Assembly: GCA_000727475.1 (NCBI GenBank)
Contig: KL647298.1
Span: 3,339,197 to 3,403,196, forward strand
Source of the DNA: Sarcocystis neurona
Lineage: Eukaryota > Apicomplexa > Conoidasida > Eucoccidiorida > Sarcocystidae
DNA: 64,000 nt
Direction: 5' to 3'
In this document: piece by piece, positions 11,313 through 24,999 of the stretch
How positions within the stretch are numbered: position 1 is the first letter of the stretch
Layout: each line of letters opens with the position of its first letter
Made by a program: the position numbers and the translations under genes
Notes under the pieces: model-generated
Told to the model about the DNA's origin: nothing
Database searches by the model: none
The model's input: the letters and a program-made list of their open reading frames with translations, nothing else

Positions 11313-12536
11313 CTAGCGTAGACGCACATGAGGAGAGACATACTGCGTCTTCTCTTCTTCTTCCGCTGTGAGAAGGTTATCTTCGATAGTCGTAGTTTCA
11401 ACAGTCTCCTTGACGGGACGCAGGTGTGGAAGAATTCCTTGCTGCTGCTGCGGCTGCGCATGCAGCTGCTGCTTGCGTGACGCCTCATTGCTAGCGACGC
11501 GCCCAGGAGAAGCCACAGAGCAAGCAGCGAAGAAACGCAAAGAGGCGTGCCTCTTCCCTGCCGCTGCAGCAGCGTGGAACCCGGCAACAAGTGGGTTACG
11601 GGAAGAAGCGGAAGAAGAAAGGGAACAGGAGGAAAAAGCAAAAGGAGGAAGGGAAGAAGAAGCAGATAAAAGCGAAGAAGATGAAGAAGAAGAAGGGAAG
11701 AAGCAAAAAGCAGAGACAGAGGCAGCAGGAGAGGAGCAGGAGAGGAAGGGAGAAGAACAACGTGGGGGCCGAGGATGCGGAAAAGGAAGAGGAAACGAAG
11801 AAGGGAAAGTCAGGAGAATTCCCAGGGGCGCGGGCAACTGCAGCAGAGACGAACAGAAACAGCGACGCAAAGTCCACACGGGAGAAAATGCAGCGGTCGG
11901 AATCGTCCTGCTCTCCTCTGTGCTGTTCTTGCCGTTGTGGCTGCCCCTGTGGCTGCTGGTACTGCCCCTAGAGCTACTGCTGCGATCGGTGCTGCTGTTG
12001 TTGTTCCTGCTGCTGTTGCTGCTGCCGCTGTTGCTCCCGCTGCTGTTGCTCCTGCTGCTGTTGCTCCTGCTCTTGCTGTTGCTGCTGTTGCTGTTGCTGC
12101 TGCTGCTGTTGCTGGGCGTTGCGACTGGACAGACGCCTTTTACCTGCGGCTCGCGTGTCCTCATCACGCCGCTAAGAAGCCTCGCAAAATCGGGCAGCAG
12201 CTGCCGTCTCGTTGTCACTGCTTCTTTCTCCGCGGCGGCACACGAAGGAACTGCCGCAGCTGCTGCAGCAACAGGAGCAGGCGAAGCAGCACGAAGGGAG
12301 AGGCACATGAAGACGTAGCGCTGTGTCTCCAGGCATTTGCAAAGAAGGGAAGCAACTGCAGCAGCGGGACTCGCGGGTCTGTATATGTGTTGTAGACCGC
12401 CGCCATTTTGAGCGACCTGCTGCTGCTTCTGCTTCTGTTGCAACTCGTTCTTCAGCTGCTGCTTTGGAAACTGTTGTTCCTCCTGCTGCTTCTGCTGCTT
12501 GTGCTGCGCCCGCCGCTGCTGCTGCTGCTGCTTCTT
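11313..12536 (-). CDS. Minus-strand gene, 3' part; Gln-rich, unrecognised
   Basis: Two probable exons in one minus-strand frame. The first starts at 12536 after a strong pyrimidine tract and a GCGAAG acceptor and reads KKQQQQQRRAQHKQQKQQEE, a Gln/Lys/Glu-rich likely coiled region. It then runs on through AEKEAVTTRRQLLPDFARLL into a Ser/Asn-rich CTG-derived stretch near 12120-11960; its 3' border is unresolved. The last exon is 11490-11313, after the acceptor GTCGCTAG. It encodes about 58 residues including ILPHLRPVKETVETTTIEDN and TAEEEEKTQYVSPHVRLR, then TAG. The T/C-rich stretch 11880-11580 between them looks like an intron although it is also open. No family is recognised. Upstream exons (12.6-13.4 kb) could not be defined. 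Confidence 0.4.
   Translation of the reverse strand, partial: KKQQQQQRRAQHKQQKQQEEQQFPKQQLKNELQQKQKQQQVAQNGGGLQHIYRPASPAAAVASLLCKCLETQRYVFMCLSLRAASPAPVAAAAAAVPSCAAAEKEAVTTRRQLLPDFARLLSGVMRTREPQVKGVCPVATPSNSSSSNSNSSNSKSRSNSSRSNSSGSNSGSSNSSRNNNSSTDRSSSSRGSTSSHRGSHNGKNSTEESRTIPTAAFSPVWTLRRCFCSSLLQLPAPLGILLTFPSSFPLPFPHPRPPRCSSPFLSCSSPAASVSAFCFFPSSSSSSSLLSASSSLPPFAFSSCSLSSSASSRNPLVAGFHAAAAAGKRHASLRFFAACSVASPGRVASNEASRKQQLHAQPQQQQGILPHLRPVKETVETTTIEDNLLTAEEEEKTQYVSPHVRLR
11960..12120. repeat. CTG/TTGCTG trinucleotide tract
   Basis: Imperfect CTG, TTG and CTC triplets over about 160 bases, inside the minus-strand gene model, where they would read as a Ser/Asn-rich (or, in another frame, Gln-rich) low-complexity stretch. 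Confidence 0.9.
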
Positions 12537-13389
12537 CTTCGCAAGGCAAGGAAGGACGCGAGGCGAGAAAGGGAGAGAAGAAGCAGTCGTAGAAGAAAAC
12601 CTCCAGGTGGCCGCGCTGGCACGAGCCAGGTGGGAGTCGCTACAGAACAGGGGAGAAGCAGCAGAGAAAAACGGGAAGAGAAACACGAAAGACAGAGAGA
12701 CAAGGAGCGTGGGACACCGAGTGAAGGTTGACACTATCAAAGGATTTGCTTTGCTCAACGCAGCAGCTGCAACGGCGAGACTTGAGAAGCCAGGGCGGCA
12801 GCAAAGAAAGAAGCGCCGCACAGGCAGAAAAGAGAAGAAGTGAACTTTCTCTTGCATCCTCCCCCGTTTGCAATATTCTTCATTTCCTGCTGCAAACGCA
12901 GGGGAAAGCGAAGTAGAGTGCAGCGCAGGGCGGAGAAATGGAGAAGGAGGAATAGGGAAGGCAAAAGAAGCAGCAAAGGCAGAAGATGAAGAAGAGCGGG
13001 GAGACGCACTCAGGAAATTGTAAGTAAAGCGACAGAGAGAAACGAGTGTGGCTGGACAGGCCACACGGAGGCGCCTGCGCAGAGCGGCCCGGAGAAGGAG
13101 CAGAAAAGCGAATCCGAAGACAGACAGAACGTCACAGCAGCGACAAGCACGTCCACGCACCAGAGATGCTGCTGCTGCTGCTGTTTTATGCAGCCATCGG
13201 CTGCGCATTCTTCTCTCGTAGACGTCTCCTGTTAGGCGTCGCAGCATTTTCTTCCACAAACAATTTCTCTCCACAAAAATATACGTGACGCTGTCCTCCG
13301 TGTGCACATGCATGCAAAGAAGAGAAGACAAGAGAGAGAGAAACACTGAGAGAGTGACAGAACGAAACACGAACAGCAAAATTACACAC

Positions 13390-13850
13390 ATGAGCCCATA
13401 TGTGTATAAGACGTATTTATTCGCGTACATATATACATATATGCGTGTGTACTCAAATAGGCATAGATACTATTTCACATGTGCATATATATATATATAT
13501 GTATGTATCCACGTACGTAGGCAGTAGAGAGATATGTGAAATATCTGTTCAACACGCAGACAAATACACAAAGATGTGTCCTAAACGCATATACATATAT
13601 GCGTATATGAATAGATACATATATATAGATACACACGAAGATACGTACACACACGAGTTCACAAAAGCAGCCACACACATACGGATAAAGAAATAGATAC
13701 AAAAAGACTGAATTCACATACTTATGTATACGTATTTCATACATAAATATATATGCACAGAAATATATTGTCTCGAAATATAATTACGTAGATCCACATG
13801 TATAAATATATATATATATATGAGGCATGCAGCCATTGGTTGATCCGTAG
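13390..13850. repeat. TATA/CATA microsatellite at repeat-rich boundary
   Basis: (TA)n and ATACATATATG repeats end at about 13830 and mark the border with the repeat-poor block to the right. Confidence 0.75.
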
Positions 13851-16800
13851 AGAGAGAGGCGCGTACAGCATTAGCACGAGGTAGTGGAGCACCGACACAC
13901 TGTTATGCTTACGACGCTGAGGGATTCACTCGTACGTACTTCCAACCTGACATCCCGATGTTAAACCAAAATCTACACAAATAAAATACATACACGTGTA
14001 CAGGCGTATGATCACGTAATCGCTTTTTTGTCATAACGTTCCTGTAGAACGCTACAGTGTTATGCATCTGGATATCCTGCCCCGCAGTAAAGACGCACAT
14101 TTTGAAGCATGCATATATATATATATATATGGGTAGGTAAATTTTTGGTAAGTCGGTCTCCCTGTACTTTTAGACATACCGCACGCATATTCGCACACAC
14201 TCTGGGAGAGAGCGAGAGAGACAGAGAGAGCACTACCTTAGAGGAGTTGTGTATATACACGTACACGTATCAGGTGTCCCTGTGATATACACACTGTGTG
14301 TAGTAAGAGAGATACAGAGAGGGAGAATGGTGGGAGTGAACGAATTCTCAGTAGGTGAACAGTAGCTGCACATTTGTACATAGATCTCAGACAGAGAGGG
14401 GAGAGAGGGACACACACACAGAAACAGACGGAAACTGATGAGAGTGAAATACCCACAAACAGACAAACAGTAGCTGTACATTTGTAGATATGTCACATAT
14501 AGAGGAAAGCGAGAGAGCGAGAAGGAGCAAAAACAATGAATGCGCAGACAGCATCTGTACACGTAGACGCATGTCACCTACCGACTTCGTATTTAAAGAG
14601 GGGGACCAAGGAGCACGGGAACAGAAGCGTTTGTGCAGCTCTCCAGCTGTGAGACTGGCAACGTTGCACGTTGTACCCTGAATCGTCTGTTCCCCGGCGT
14701 GCAGTAGATGTGCTCACGTTTGTGTCTGCGCGCCGTAGAGGTTCCAAGCAAACACAAATTACATCAGTGCTACATATAAAGTAGGGTGCGCATAAATGCG
14801 AGTATGCGAATACGAATACGTCACCACGTTCATCTATATTCACCCAGGTAGAACTGTAGAAGTCGCTGTAACATTGTGCGTCTACGGTTCTCGGAGATCG
14901 CAGACACGGTCGCATGAGCGACCAGTTTCGCACGGGTGGCTCTTCCGCGGCGTTCACTTGGAATTTGGATGCCTCGCAGTCTGAGAGGTTTCGAGAAAGT
15001 GAAAGCAGCGGCCCTCAGAAGAAGCGCCTACCCGCGGCGACCCCTGTGGGTGAGGAGCCTCTCCTATTATTGAACAAATTCGTGCACCAATACACACAAA
15101 CGGAAAGGGCGGGGACGCGGACCGACATTCTTGTCCCTTTGGGTGTAAATACACAGAAAAGCGTGTCGTGACGTGTAATAGTGCTGTACAGACACCTGGC
15201 TGTGCGTTTGTCTGCACGTGACACGGTGGAACCCCGTTCAAAAGACGTGCCCCGGCCTTTTCCCATACAGCAGTGGGCAACTCTACACACCGAAGACACG
15301 TCTGTCGACACCTGATCGACAAGCTGCGGCCACGGGGGAAAAGCCAGAAAATGCACCAGGCTTCTCGGGATACAGTGTAGGTCAGCAAAGGCGCAAGCAC
15401 ATCATTCGGCTACAAGCAACCGGAAGAGGACCAGTCGAACTTGTTCAGAAGCCTACACATAAACAGAGAAGCAACGATTTCACACAGGAGAACAACCGAC
15501 CTGCAAAGTGGCCGTCCGGCGGTGTACGGTGTGTGAGGCTCCGTCAGCGCATGTCCACGGAATGAATGATCAGCCGTGTGCGGCTGCGCCCCACGAATCA
15601 AAGCACTGTCAATTGCGTCCAACAAAGACTCTTTGCCTGCCACGGTGCATTTTCGAAAGTACTTATGGTGTTCTTGTCCCTCACCGACTGCCTGGAGAGG
15701 AAATCTAGGACTTACCAGGGTTGACGGATCAGCCAGCCGTGCACCGTGGTACGTCCGTGAACTGGCTGCACGTCTCGAGCAAAGCTGTGCTTGCATGTTT
15801 AATGCAAGGCCGCAGGTACGGTACGGCTGCGCTCGTGTACGTAATGCTTTGAGGATATTGCTTTCTTTTTAAATGTTGTGGAATCTATATGCGTGTATAG
15901 GTAGGCACGCACGCAGTGTCGCCCAGGCGCAAATGCCCAAGGAATTCCTAAAAGCACACAATACCACCGTATTGATTGCAGCATTAGGCTATAACGCATT
16001 TTACCTGCAGGGAGTGTGTCTCTCGAAGCGGTCTCGTCTGTTGCGAAATATCGGGCATCGCAGATTAGAGCGGAGGGCTTCATAAGCGTGGTCGGCACCA
16101 ACGCAATGCTCCGGGTTGCTGTCGTCCCCACTGGATCTCAACAAATACTCTCCACACATATCTTGCTTGCATAATTAAAGAGAGTAATAGTGTTTTTTGA
16201 GCTTCACGCCCATCTTACCGTAGTCGTGTGTTCCTCTCAGTAGTTGAAGGAGTACGCTGGAGAGATGTTTGTACGGGTCATGACATTTTGATGGGACTTT
16301 CTGGAGAATATAGACTCGCTTTGTGTGACGCAAAGGAATCTGACTTTGCAAAGATGAGAACTGTTTGTGTGTGCAAGGAGGAAGACTGCGGAATTGGAGG
16401 TGGTCTCCATTGGCGTGGAGCTTTACACTTATATCACGGCGGTCCGTCGCATAAACGTATGGTATTGGATATATGGTGCGTCTGGCAAACATTCTGATGT
16501 GAATAAACCGAATTGAACTGCCCACACTCATGCGAGAGATATTGATAAGGATACCATTTATTGAGGCAGAACGCCTACGTAGAGTGGTTAAGACGTGAAT
16601 TTCCCGATTCAACATACGCAAATCCTTTTTCTGGAAAACAAGATATCAGACGGAGAATCTCCATCAATCGTGGCAAAAGTGCTTCTGCAAGTTACCGTGG
16701 ACTACACCGTGGGAAAAGCATAATGCTGAAGGAGCATTTCTCTGCAGAACTACTATAGTGCGTTACTCAAACGGGAATGAAGTGTGCTGAATCGTTCTGG

Positions 16801-19800
16801 GGGACAAGTTTTGCGTCAACTTCCAGAGCGACTCTCTACAAGTTCACTACATGCCTTAGCAGCAAGTCGTACTTAAGCCCTCTAAGCCACTGGTTATCCA
16901 GTGGCATTGGTGAGTACCACATTCCACTTGAACGCTTCCTGCAGACGCATTGCACCAGTGCCTCAACGAACGTCTATCGTAAAGACAATAAAAGGAAAAA
17001 CAAATTCTGCAACACTGTGTACTACTGTGACTTCACCCAATTCAAATCTGCACTAAAATTCCAAAGTTTAAATATATACATATATACATGTGTATATTTC
17101 TATTTAACGCCAGAAGCGAGATTACCATCCGCCGACGAAGCTACTGATAATTGTTTCATCTGCATATACATTTACAAATCTAATACGTTGATACAAATAG
17201 ATCCGGATACTAAATAGGAAGGAATGTTTATACGCACGAATATCAGCATGTAGCGCCTTTTCCGCCCAGGGCCCTTTCTGAGCGGGGCCCGGGCACATAT
17301 TCTCCCTGTTGGGACGATGCGGTAGATTACGCTGCGGAGGTGCATCTCGACCTCGATATTCGTTACAAACCAAGGATCGATCTGTAGTAATGCATCCACA
17401 TACACCGACGCGTATGGGTGGTGCTGAGACATACGAGGAGGCACACCAGGCATAAGCACGCAACAAGCCTTCGTCCAGCTCGATTGTATGTAAGTACTGG
17501 TTTGTACAAGGTGTAGAGATCCCAGTGACACATCGTGCTTCTCACTCAAGACCCGTCACAACTAGTTCCCTGGATAGCTTTTCATTTGTTTTCCTCCTAA
17601 AGACGCTCGAGGAAGCGTATAAATAATTTGTCTTACCCTGAGGGCTGCACACGTGCACGCGGATGAAGCGTAATTCAGTCTTCGTGATTCTACCCGTGTA
17701 CGTTGAAAAAAACCAGCTGGGTCTCCAAACCGCGGAACGGTGTGATATTGTGTTTATTTGCAGTGGGCCAAGTACAAGTCGACGTGGAGATGCGCCTAGA
17801 TTTTGTGTGCACAATAACGTGGAAAATACTAAATACCGTACGCAGAGCAGTGCCAAACTTCAATGTCATTGATGCGCACCTGTTAGCACACGCATACGTG
17901 ACATCAGTTCTTAACCTCTGCTGTCGGGTTGAAACGTTTCTTGCTCTCCACGTGCGCTCAGAGGAAGGCTAACCCACTGAGTGCGCAGTCCAAGCACGCA
18001 TAATATCACGCGTTGTGGGATGCGGTGTGTTGTTGCAGCGTCCTCGTACGTACGCATCTGCATATATGTATATACATTCATACAGAGGGATGCGTGCAAC
18101 AGTGGTGCACCGGCAGGGGTACCACATAAACATTCTTTGGTGCTCCCCTAGAGATGTGAGTTGAAACCTGGATACCTGGTGCTGCATACTACAGCGAGAA
18201 AAGAAAAAAACACCTAATCAAAGTGTTCTAATGCATACTGTTCCGCACACGGTCTGCTGTCATGAACTTTGATCTTCACACTGAGGTGTTCACAGACATG
18301 TGTGAAGAGGAAATGTGAATAATCCTACAAATTAAGACACGCATCTAAGGATTGGAGCCATTCTTACACGTTTATAGATATACACAGATTTCCGTCTACG
18401 CGACTAGCGAGACTCTTCTACACACCATCGTACACATAGGTTCCAACGTACAGGAGCCTATGTACGTGCCTAAGTCCACATCTGCACGCATATGCACGTA
18501 GGTATGTGTATATATATATATGATATGTTTCAGATATGAAGGTGGAGGTATTGATCCGTATTTGTACAGAAATGCACCGAAGAATTCGTAACGTTGTCAG
18601 CCACAGACATCAGAACGCACACATGTGTATGTTCTCCTCCCTGGCAGCAACAGGGGGTCTATCACCCCCATTGCGACTAATGCGAGTGCCGCATCAAGTC
18701 ACGTTGCTGCTCATCTACTGGTATACACCACTGCAAGCCTGCATCGCCTTCATAAAGTGGAAATACGTCACACGACGAAGAATTCAAATCGTAGGACAAA
18801 GTGTAACACCTACCTCTGGCCACTTCGCGCAGGGCGCCTGTATACGCCCGCACGTATGTGCTTCTACAAACATGAAGACACGCTTCTATAACATCAGTCG
18901 AAATATCTTTTTCCCTCTTTCCCTCTAATATTGGCTGCACACGTAGATCAATATACACGTGTATACTCACACCTTTTGCTCTTTCTCACTATGCACGTGT
19001 GTATATGGGTACACGTGTGGATCCTTGCATCTTCTGTTCTTCCTCTCTGTGCGTTCAGTACTTATCGAACACAACCGTCCGTACTTGTGGTTTCTGTTAC
19101 AGTCGTGAATTCAACTCCTTGTGGACGCGGAGCGCAAGGACAGCCATATACAAAGGGAGTTTTGTTGCCGCGGAAGTGGCTATTTTCCGGTAAACAAGTG
19201 TTCACACACCAGTGCCTAAAAGGGATATAATGTGGTGCATGATCGAGGTCTCATTCGTGAAGGCACTCCTCGTTTTTCTCGATGGAAAACTTGAATAAAA
19301 AACGATCGTGACAGAGAAGATGGCTGGGGATAAGAGCTTGAAGAGCCAGTTGTGGAAGAGGTGTTTGTGGGTGAGAACGCGTTGGAACGAAGAGTTGGCA
19401 GGCTTGGTCAAGAAGAAGGCAACATATCCAGTATAACGAAAAATATGTATCTGAGCTTTGGAAGCAGAATAAATATCATTCGGGGGTCAATGTGGCGCAG
19501 ACCATGAAGCGGCATCCGGTCGAAATGGGCGCCACGCGTATCTACAGAGGGGACGAAACGGGTTGCCTGTGTTGTCACGTCGCGTTCGTGGGAGGAACAT
19601 CAGGAGGTTTGCAACGAATAAGGAGAAACGATGTCCTCTGGAAGGATTTGCTCGCATGAAAGAGTATTTTTCAGAAGTGCAGGCGGGATATCAGGGGAGA
19701 CTCTTCACAGAGAGATAAAATTAGACAAGTGTGCAGCTCCACCGGTGGTTGTGCAAAAGATGGATGCAGGGCTTTGCTTTGAAGAAGAATAGACGATACC

Positions 19801-21750
19801 CTTGCGGCTGAATTCGCTCTGTTTACTGAAGAAGGTATCCTCCAGAGTTGTAAAAGCTGTTTCTGTTAGAAAAGCAACGCAGTTCCTTTCCATTTGCATG
19901 CGTATACGGCGGTTAGACAGCGACACCGCTGGTGTACCTTCACTCTTTCGGATCCTGGGCACTGTGATAGATGCGTCTTCGGCAGCTTTGTTCACAAAAG
20001 GCAAAAATCTTCCCTTTTGTCACGCATATGCTGGAATTTGGTCAGAGCGCCCGAAAATCTCGAGATCAAGAGAGGTCCGGATGCTCGACCGTTCTCCCAG
20101 CCGTTACGGCAGTGTGTGTCGCCCGAACTGAGCTAGCCACAATCGCACCCATTTACACTAATTTTCTCGTCTTCTCCACATATTGGTGAGACTTTCCACC
20201 GTAGGATTACAGCTCCTTTTTGTTGCTAAATTTGTTCCCTTGCTGACAAACGAGGCTTCATGTCCCGCTTGTTGTGTGCTTTGGTGCACCGTCTCACGTT
20301 GTCGGCGTCGGGCTTCAGAACAGCTGTCGTATTCTTCAGGGTGGGTATTTGTTGTTTTTCTTTGTTAGCACCGAGAAATCTTATTTGTCTCTCGTTGATG
20401 CTTCTTTTCAGGAGAAGTTTGTGGTCCGTTCTTCCTGCCCTGAAGTCTGCAATTCTCCATCGGCGATAAAGCGCCGCTGCCATCGTTTGTTCTCGCACGT
20501 CTCTTGTTTTCCTTTCCACGTTTTGTGTTCAGGTGTTACACCGCACATTGTCAGGGGACCATTTCATTCTTTAAAATATTGTCCCAATTTGTACTTCGTG
20601 CTTTGCGGCTCAACAGCAGGGGGCAGGTCAAAACCAACAAATTTTTAAAGGTTTCCCCACTGTGTCAAGGTGTCTTCAATGTAAATCCGCCCTCCGCAAC
20701 CTCGGAGCGACCGGACGTGGGAAGAAAGTCGAAACAAGCTGCAGCATAAAGTTTCGACTGAGTGACTTGACAGACAAAGATACTGAATCGCACGTTACGG
20801 AAGAACTGCCGTGCACACTAGGGAAATAAATCCTGCAGAAACAATATATGCGTATGTATATATATATATATATACCTATCGATTTTTAGGTGTCTGCGTT
20901 CACCACGCGTTCATCTGCTGTATCTGGATATCCGTGTTCCAGTACATATGTGCACATCTCTCGAGATATATGTATGGCGGTGCGTATGTATTCATATGTA
21001 TATGCCTTTGTATATATGTGCTTGGGAATGTGTATGTCTTCACACGTGCGCTTCGATTCATCCACAGCCGTATCAAAACGCCTGCGACGAAGCCACGGAC
21101 AATTGGAAGTTTCCCGTTCCGGTGCCTTTTGCTTGGGCAACTTCTTTTCGTGAAAACCGTTTCATTCTTCGTGAACGACCACACCCACACACACAGACAG
21201 CGAGTACCACTTTTTGCATGTTGTGTGCTTGTGTGTTCTGCGGCATTCCCAATTTTTGTCCACTCTGTTGCATCTGGTGTGTTCGGTCCCTGTTTATACG
21301 GGGTCATTGTGTGTGAGAAGTTGTAGCCAATTTCGTCGATGCCTCGCTCCGCCTTTTTTCTGCCTGAATTTGTTTGTTGGTTCCATATGAAAAGCCAACA
21401 CCGGAAACTTCGGTGTCCACGTCACGAACAGCGTCCTTCGCTATACATATATTTATATAGAGAGAGACGCAGAAGGACTGAGGGGCGAGTTTACATGTGT
21501 GTAGGTGTGCGTTTTTGTAGGGAAGAAATATGTTTTGAAGACGCTTGACTATCTCGCCTAGCTCCCGGGTCGATTGTTCTTCATCTGCCGCATGTCCTGC
21601 CGCCCACGCAGGCAGTCCACCGAGAATAAGCTTCGCCTGCAGTTCGGCATCCGCGTCCGGGCAACCGGGCCCTCCACACGTGCGGATCGTCGTCGGGTCT
21701 CCGCTATTTTCATTTTCCTTCCGTCTGCAGTTCTGAGGAAGAAGCGCTGC
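13850..21750. other. Repeat-poor block, no recognisable gene
   Basis: About 7.9 kb of near-random-looking sequence, almost free of CAG tracts and with only brief (TA)n runs (14110, 18510, 20860). The longest open frames are about 85-150 codons, for example 16175-16621 minus, 15410-15796 minus, 18536-18928 plus and 20811-21326 plus. None resembles a family I know. Minus-strand 15410-15796 includes KYFRKCTVAGKESLLDAIDS. It also contains, 24 bases apart, a GTAAGT donor and a CTCTCCAG acceptor, closer together than a normal intron allows. I see no tRNA, rRNA or transposon proteins. Confidence 0.6.
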
Positions 21751-21779
21751 CTTCATCCTCTATAAAACAACACCGAGCG

Positions 21780-24640
21780 CACACAACATCGGGCGCAGCT
21801 ATATATATGTATATATATATATATATGTGTGGTCACATCGATATCGGTACGTATGGATCCGCATTCATCACACAGACGCATAGAGTATAGGAGCGCATGC
21901 ATATTTCCACACAGTTTTTGTGTGCATCCACCCCACCACACACCCACAAACACAGCAGCATCTTAAGACAGACTCGCGGAGGCACAGGCGTCGCGGCTAA
22001 GTCCCTGGGCCGTTGGGGCGTGTGAGTAGGCGTGGCCAGCTGATGCCCGATGGTCCTGCGCAGGACAGAACGAGCGACAGCAGCGGTATGTGCGGTGTAC
22101 GTACACCCGGGGAGCGCCGCCGCGAGGTGGTGCGGCGGGAACTCTGCAGTCTTGTCCTCTTTCTTTGAAGTCTTTTTTCCTCACCACGGCATGCTCGGCG
22201 TCCGCATGCGTCCCTGCAAGGCCTGTGCGTGTGTCGAAGACAGCAGTGTATGTCCCCGCGCGTCAGCAGAGCGGCGCATGCAACATCTCCCCACGGGCTC
22301 TGCATGCTGCATGTGCTGCCAAGAAGCCGAGAAAAAATTATTTCTTGCAACGGCGAGGCAGCACCAACCCAGGTTAACGCCCACATCCATGCGCGGAGTG
22401 GTCCGTCGCCGCTGCTGCTGCACCTCTGTCCTTCGGCATTCCCCCCCAAGAGCCGCTACTCAACCCAGACGCGAGGCACTCCTCAGGAGGCATGCAGGAA
22501 GACGCGGACATGTGAAAAGGAAGAATTTGCACATCTCCTTCGTTCTGCTGCTCCGGTCGTCAACGCGGGTGAAGACTTGGCACGCAGAACTCGCGTGGAC
22601 GTGGGGTGCTTACGTGGAAGATCGGAGACAGCTGTCTCCGTCTCTATATCCTGCGTGTGCGCCGACTCCAAGAAGGGAAACTTCGCGATACCGTCCCGCC
22701 TAGAAAAAAAGTGAACACGCAGATATATCTGTGTATATGTGTGTCTACGTGTGCGTAAATATGTGCACGTGTGTATATGTATGGAGAAATATATCTGCAT
22801 GCATGCGTAACAGTCAGGCGTGGAAGAGAGGGCGAGACGCTCGAGAACTTCATTTTATGGGCGTGACACATGTTCCAGGCATCTACACACACACACAGAC
22901 AGACACGTAATAATTTATCTACGAGGTTTCTCGTCCTCTCAAAGTCCTGCCCTTTTTATCTTCACAATCCCGTCAAACAATTATATAGTGTATATATGTG
23001 TGTATGTATGTCTCTCTTTCTGTGCATGCTTTCTTATCTACAAACACACCTGTATATAGAGACATGTGAAGAAGAAGACACGAATAGGGCCACCGACTTA
23101 CTGTTTCACTTTGACGTCTCGGTGCCTGCGCTTCCCTCGCTTCAAAAGCATATGTGGATATACATATATATATATATGTATGTATGTGTATGTATGTATA
23201 CACTAGATGTTCTATGTCTAGTATATGTTGTTCAAGTAGCGTGTATTGAGAGTCCCCGTGGCGCCCGTTGAGGCTGCAAGGAAAAGAGAGGAAAGGCAGA
23301 CGGACGAGGAACTCTCGCGAATTCGCCGTTTCTTCGTCTTTCACTAACGACATTTCCGCTTCTTCTGACTGGCAGGTTCGTTTTGTCTCTCCGTGTCTGC
23401 GTCTCGCTTTGCGGGGGAGAGCAGCTGCGGGGGCACACACGGCAGCAGAGAGACGGACGCACACGCGATCTGCAGCAGTTTTCTTCTGCTGCCTTTCTTG
23501 CGTAAATATTTGCAATATTTTGGGAGATCGGGACGAAGAGCAGCTGCATGCGAAGCGGACAGACTTCCACCGAAAGTGTGAAACTCCGTCTCCAAGGGCA
23601 TGATGTGCCTGTCCACACACACTTCACTTCGCACCACCCCCTCCCTTGCGTTCTCCATACATATGTGCATATATACACACATATATGGGCACACTTGCCT
23701 TCTGCACCTGCATATATATATATATATATATATATACCTACATATAAGTATGCTTGCCATCTCCATGTATATATATATATATGCGTATGTATATACTTGT
23801 CTTCTCTCTCGCTCTGTATGTATAATATGTATTTATACATGCATAGTTGCCTTCTTCGTGTATGTGGATATATTTGTACCTGCCTTGTTCATATAAATAT
23901 TTGTGCGTGTGCGTTTTCGTCGGCGGGTCCCGTTCTTTGGAAGTCGTCTCATATATGTACCCACCCCGATGTATCTTCATACACATCCTCCACGGAGATA
24001 ATATACATGCATGTGTGAGATACAATATATAGAGAGATCAATTGATCTACCTGTGTATACGTGTGTGTGTGTGATATATATGTGGAGGTTCGTGAAGGAT
24101 CTGCGTGTGTTCTACACAGATAGATATGGAGAAAATACGAAGAGGATAGGCAGAAGTCCGGCCTGCGAAGGTGTCTTGCATGTCGCTGGCCTTCCTCCTG
24201 CTGCAGCTTCGACAGTTCTGCTGCTGCTGCTGCTCCTTGTCATTCCTCCGTGATTCATCTACTCCTCTGCAATCCCACATACATGTCCACATGTAAATTC
24301 TACATCTGTCTGCCAGTCTGCGTCCACAGCCAAAATAGACGCATGCACATGGAGATGTAATTTTTGTGGAGTCCTGTGCTCCGCGTCTGTGTCTTCATGT
24401 ACCCGCTTAAGTACATACATACATGTGCATGCAAACATATATATATGTGTGTGTGTGTGTAAACATCATATATATATGTGTATATATATGTGCATGCAAG
24501 TGTATATATATAGGTATGTGCGTATATATATTTCCAGACGCCTGTGTAGCTGGTCGACGTTGCATGCATGCATCAGGAAGTACATATATATATGTGCGTG
24601 TGTGTCTGTGTATGTATCTATCTCTCCCTCGCTCTCTCTA
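21780..24640. other. Repeat-rich block with unassigned coding-like patches
   Basis: (TA)n and CATATATG microsatellites (21795-21830, 22720-22800, 23160-23220, 23690-23790, 24430-24610) separate less repetitive patches at 21970-22690, 23230-23620 and 24080-24260. In each patch more than one frame on opposite strands reads as plausible protein, for instance MWRFVKDLRVFYTDRYGEN on plus near 24080 and PKYCKYLRKKGSRRKLLQ on minus near 23500. I could not settle a strand or splice model. Confidence 0.45.
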
Positions 24641-24769
24641 TATATATTCATTTTTCATCGTAGACATATTCGTGAGTTCGCCCACGAGTTTTATCAACAA
24701 GTCGCTGAACGGGAAGAAGTTGCAGAATCTCCGTGTCCCCCTGCGCCACACTTCGCCGTCGCGACGCAC
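24638..24769 (-). CDS. Candidate terminal exon, minus strand
   Basis: On the minus strand a pyrimidine-containing acceptor (TTTTCTGCAG) precedes an open frame of 43 codons ending in TAG. The frame begins VRRDGEVWRRGTRRF and continues NFFPFSDLLIKLVGELTNM, a regular alternation of hydrophobic and polar residues unlike the microsatellite translation next to it. It would be the last exon of a minus-strand gene occupying part of 24.6-28 kb, with the upstream intron in phase 0. No family is recognised. A plus-strand frame (EFAHEFYQQVAEREEVAES) overlaps, so strand is not certain. Confidence 0.35.
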   Translation of the reverse strand: MRRDGEVWRRGTRRFCNFFPFSDLLIKLVGELTNMSTMKNEYI

Positions 24770-24780
24770 CTGCAGAAAAC

Positions 24781-24798
24781 GGGGTGTACGTACACCCC
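24781..24798. promoter_or_regulatory. 18-bp perfect palindrome GGGGTGTACGTACACCCC
   Basis: This is the longest of six occurrences of the palindromic core GTGTACGTACAC in the window; the others are at 22095, 36696, 50498, 58718 and 60990. A role as a protein-binding site is inference from recurrence and perfect dyad symmetry. Confidence 0.4.
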
Positions 24799-24999
24799 GT
24801 ACACCCGACTGTCGCCCTTCTCTCTTCTTTTCTCCGCTCTACATGCATCCGTATATGCATGCGGATGGTTTTCTCCCCTTTCTCGCGAAGGCTTGTATAC
24901 TGCACATACATATGTGTCGAATTTGCTGTCTTCTCTGGATGAGTGCTTTCATGCTGCACATATATACGTCTCCGTCGCGGAGTTCTCGGGTGTCTGTTG

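Noticed and set aside
11313..13430. Single 705-codon minus-strand open frame
   Set aside because: Large parts are CTG-derived Ser/Asn runs or T/C-rich tracts with strong acceptor signals inside, so I split it into at least two exons and did not accept one continuous coding sequence.
15700..15735. Apparent 24-base intron (GTAAGT to CTCTCCAG) on the minus strand
   Set aside because: Far below normal intron size for these organisms and not supported by a recognisable protein; most likely two unrelated motifs by chance.
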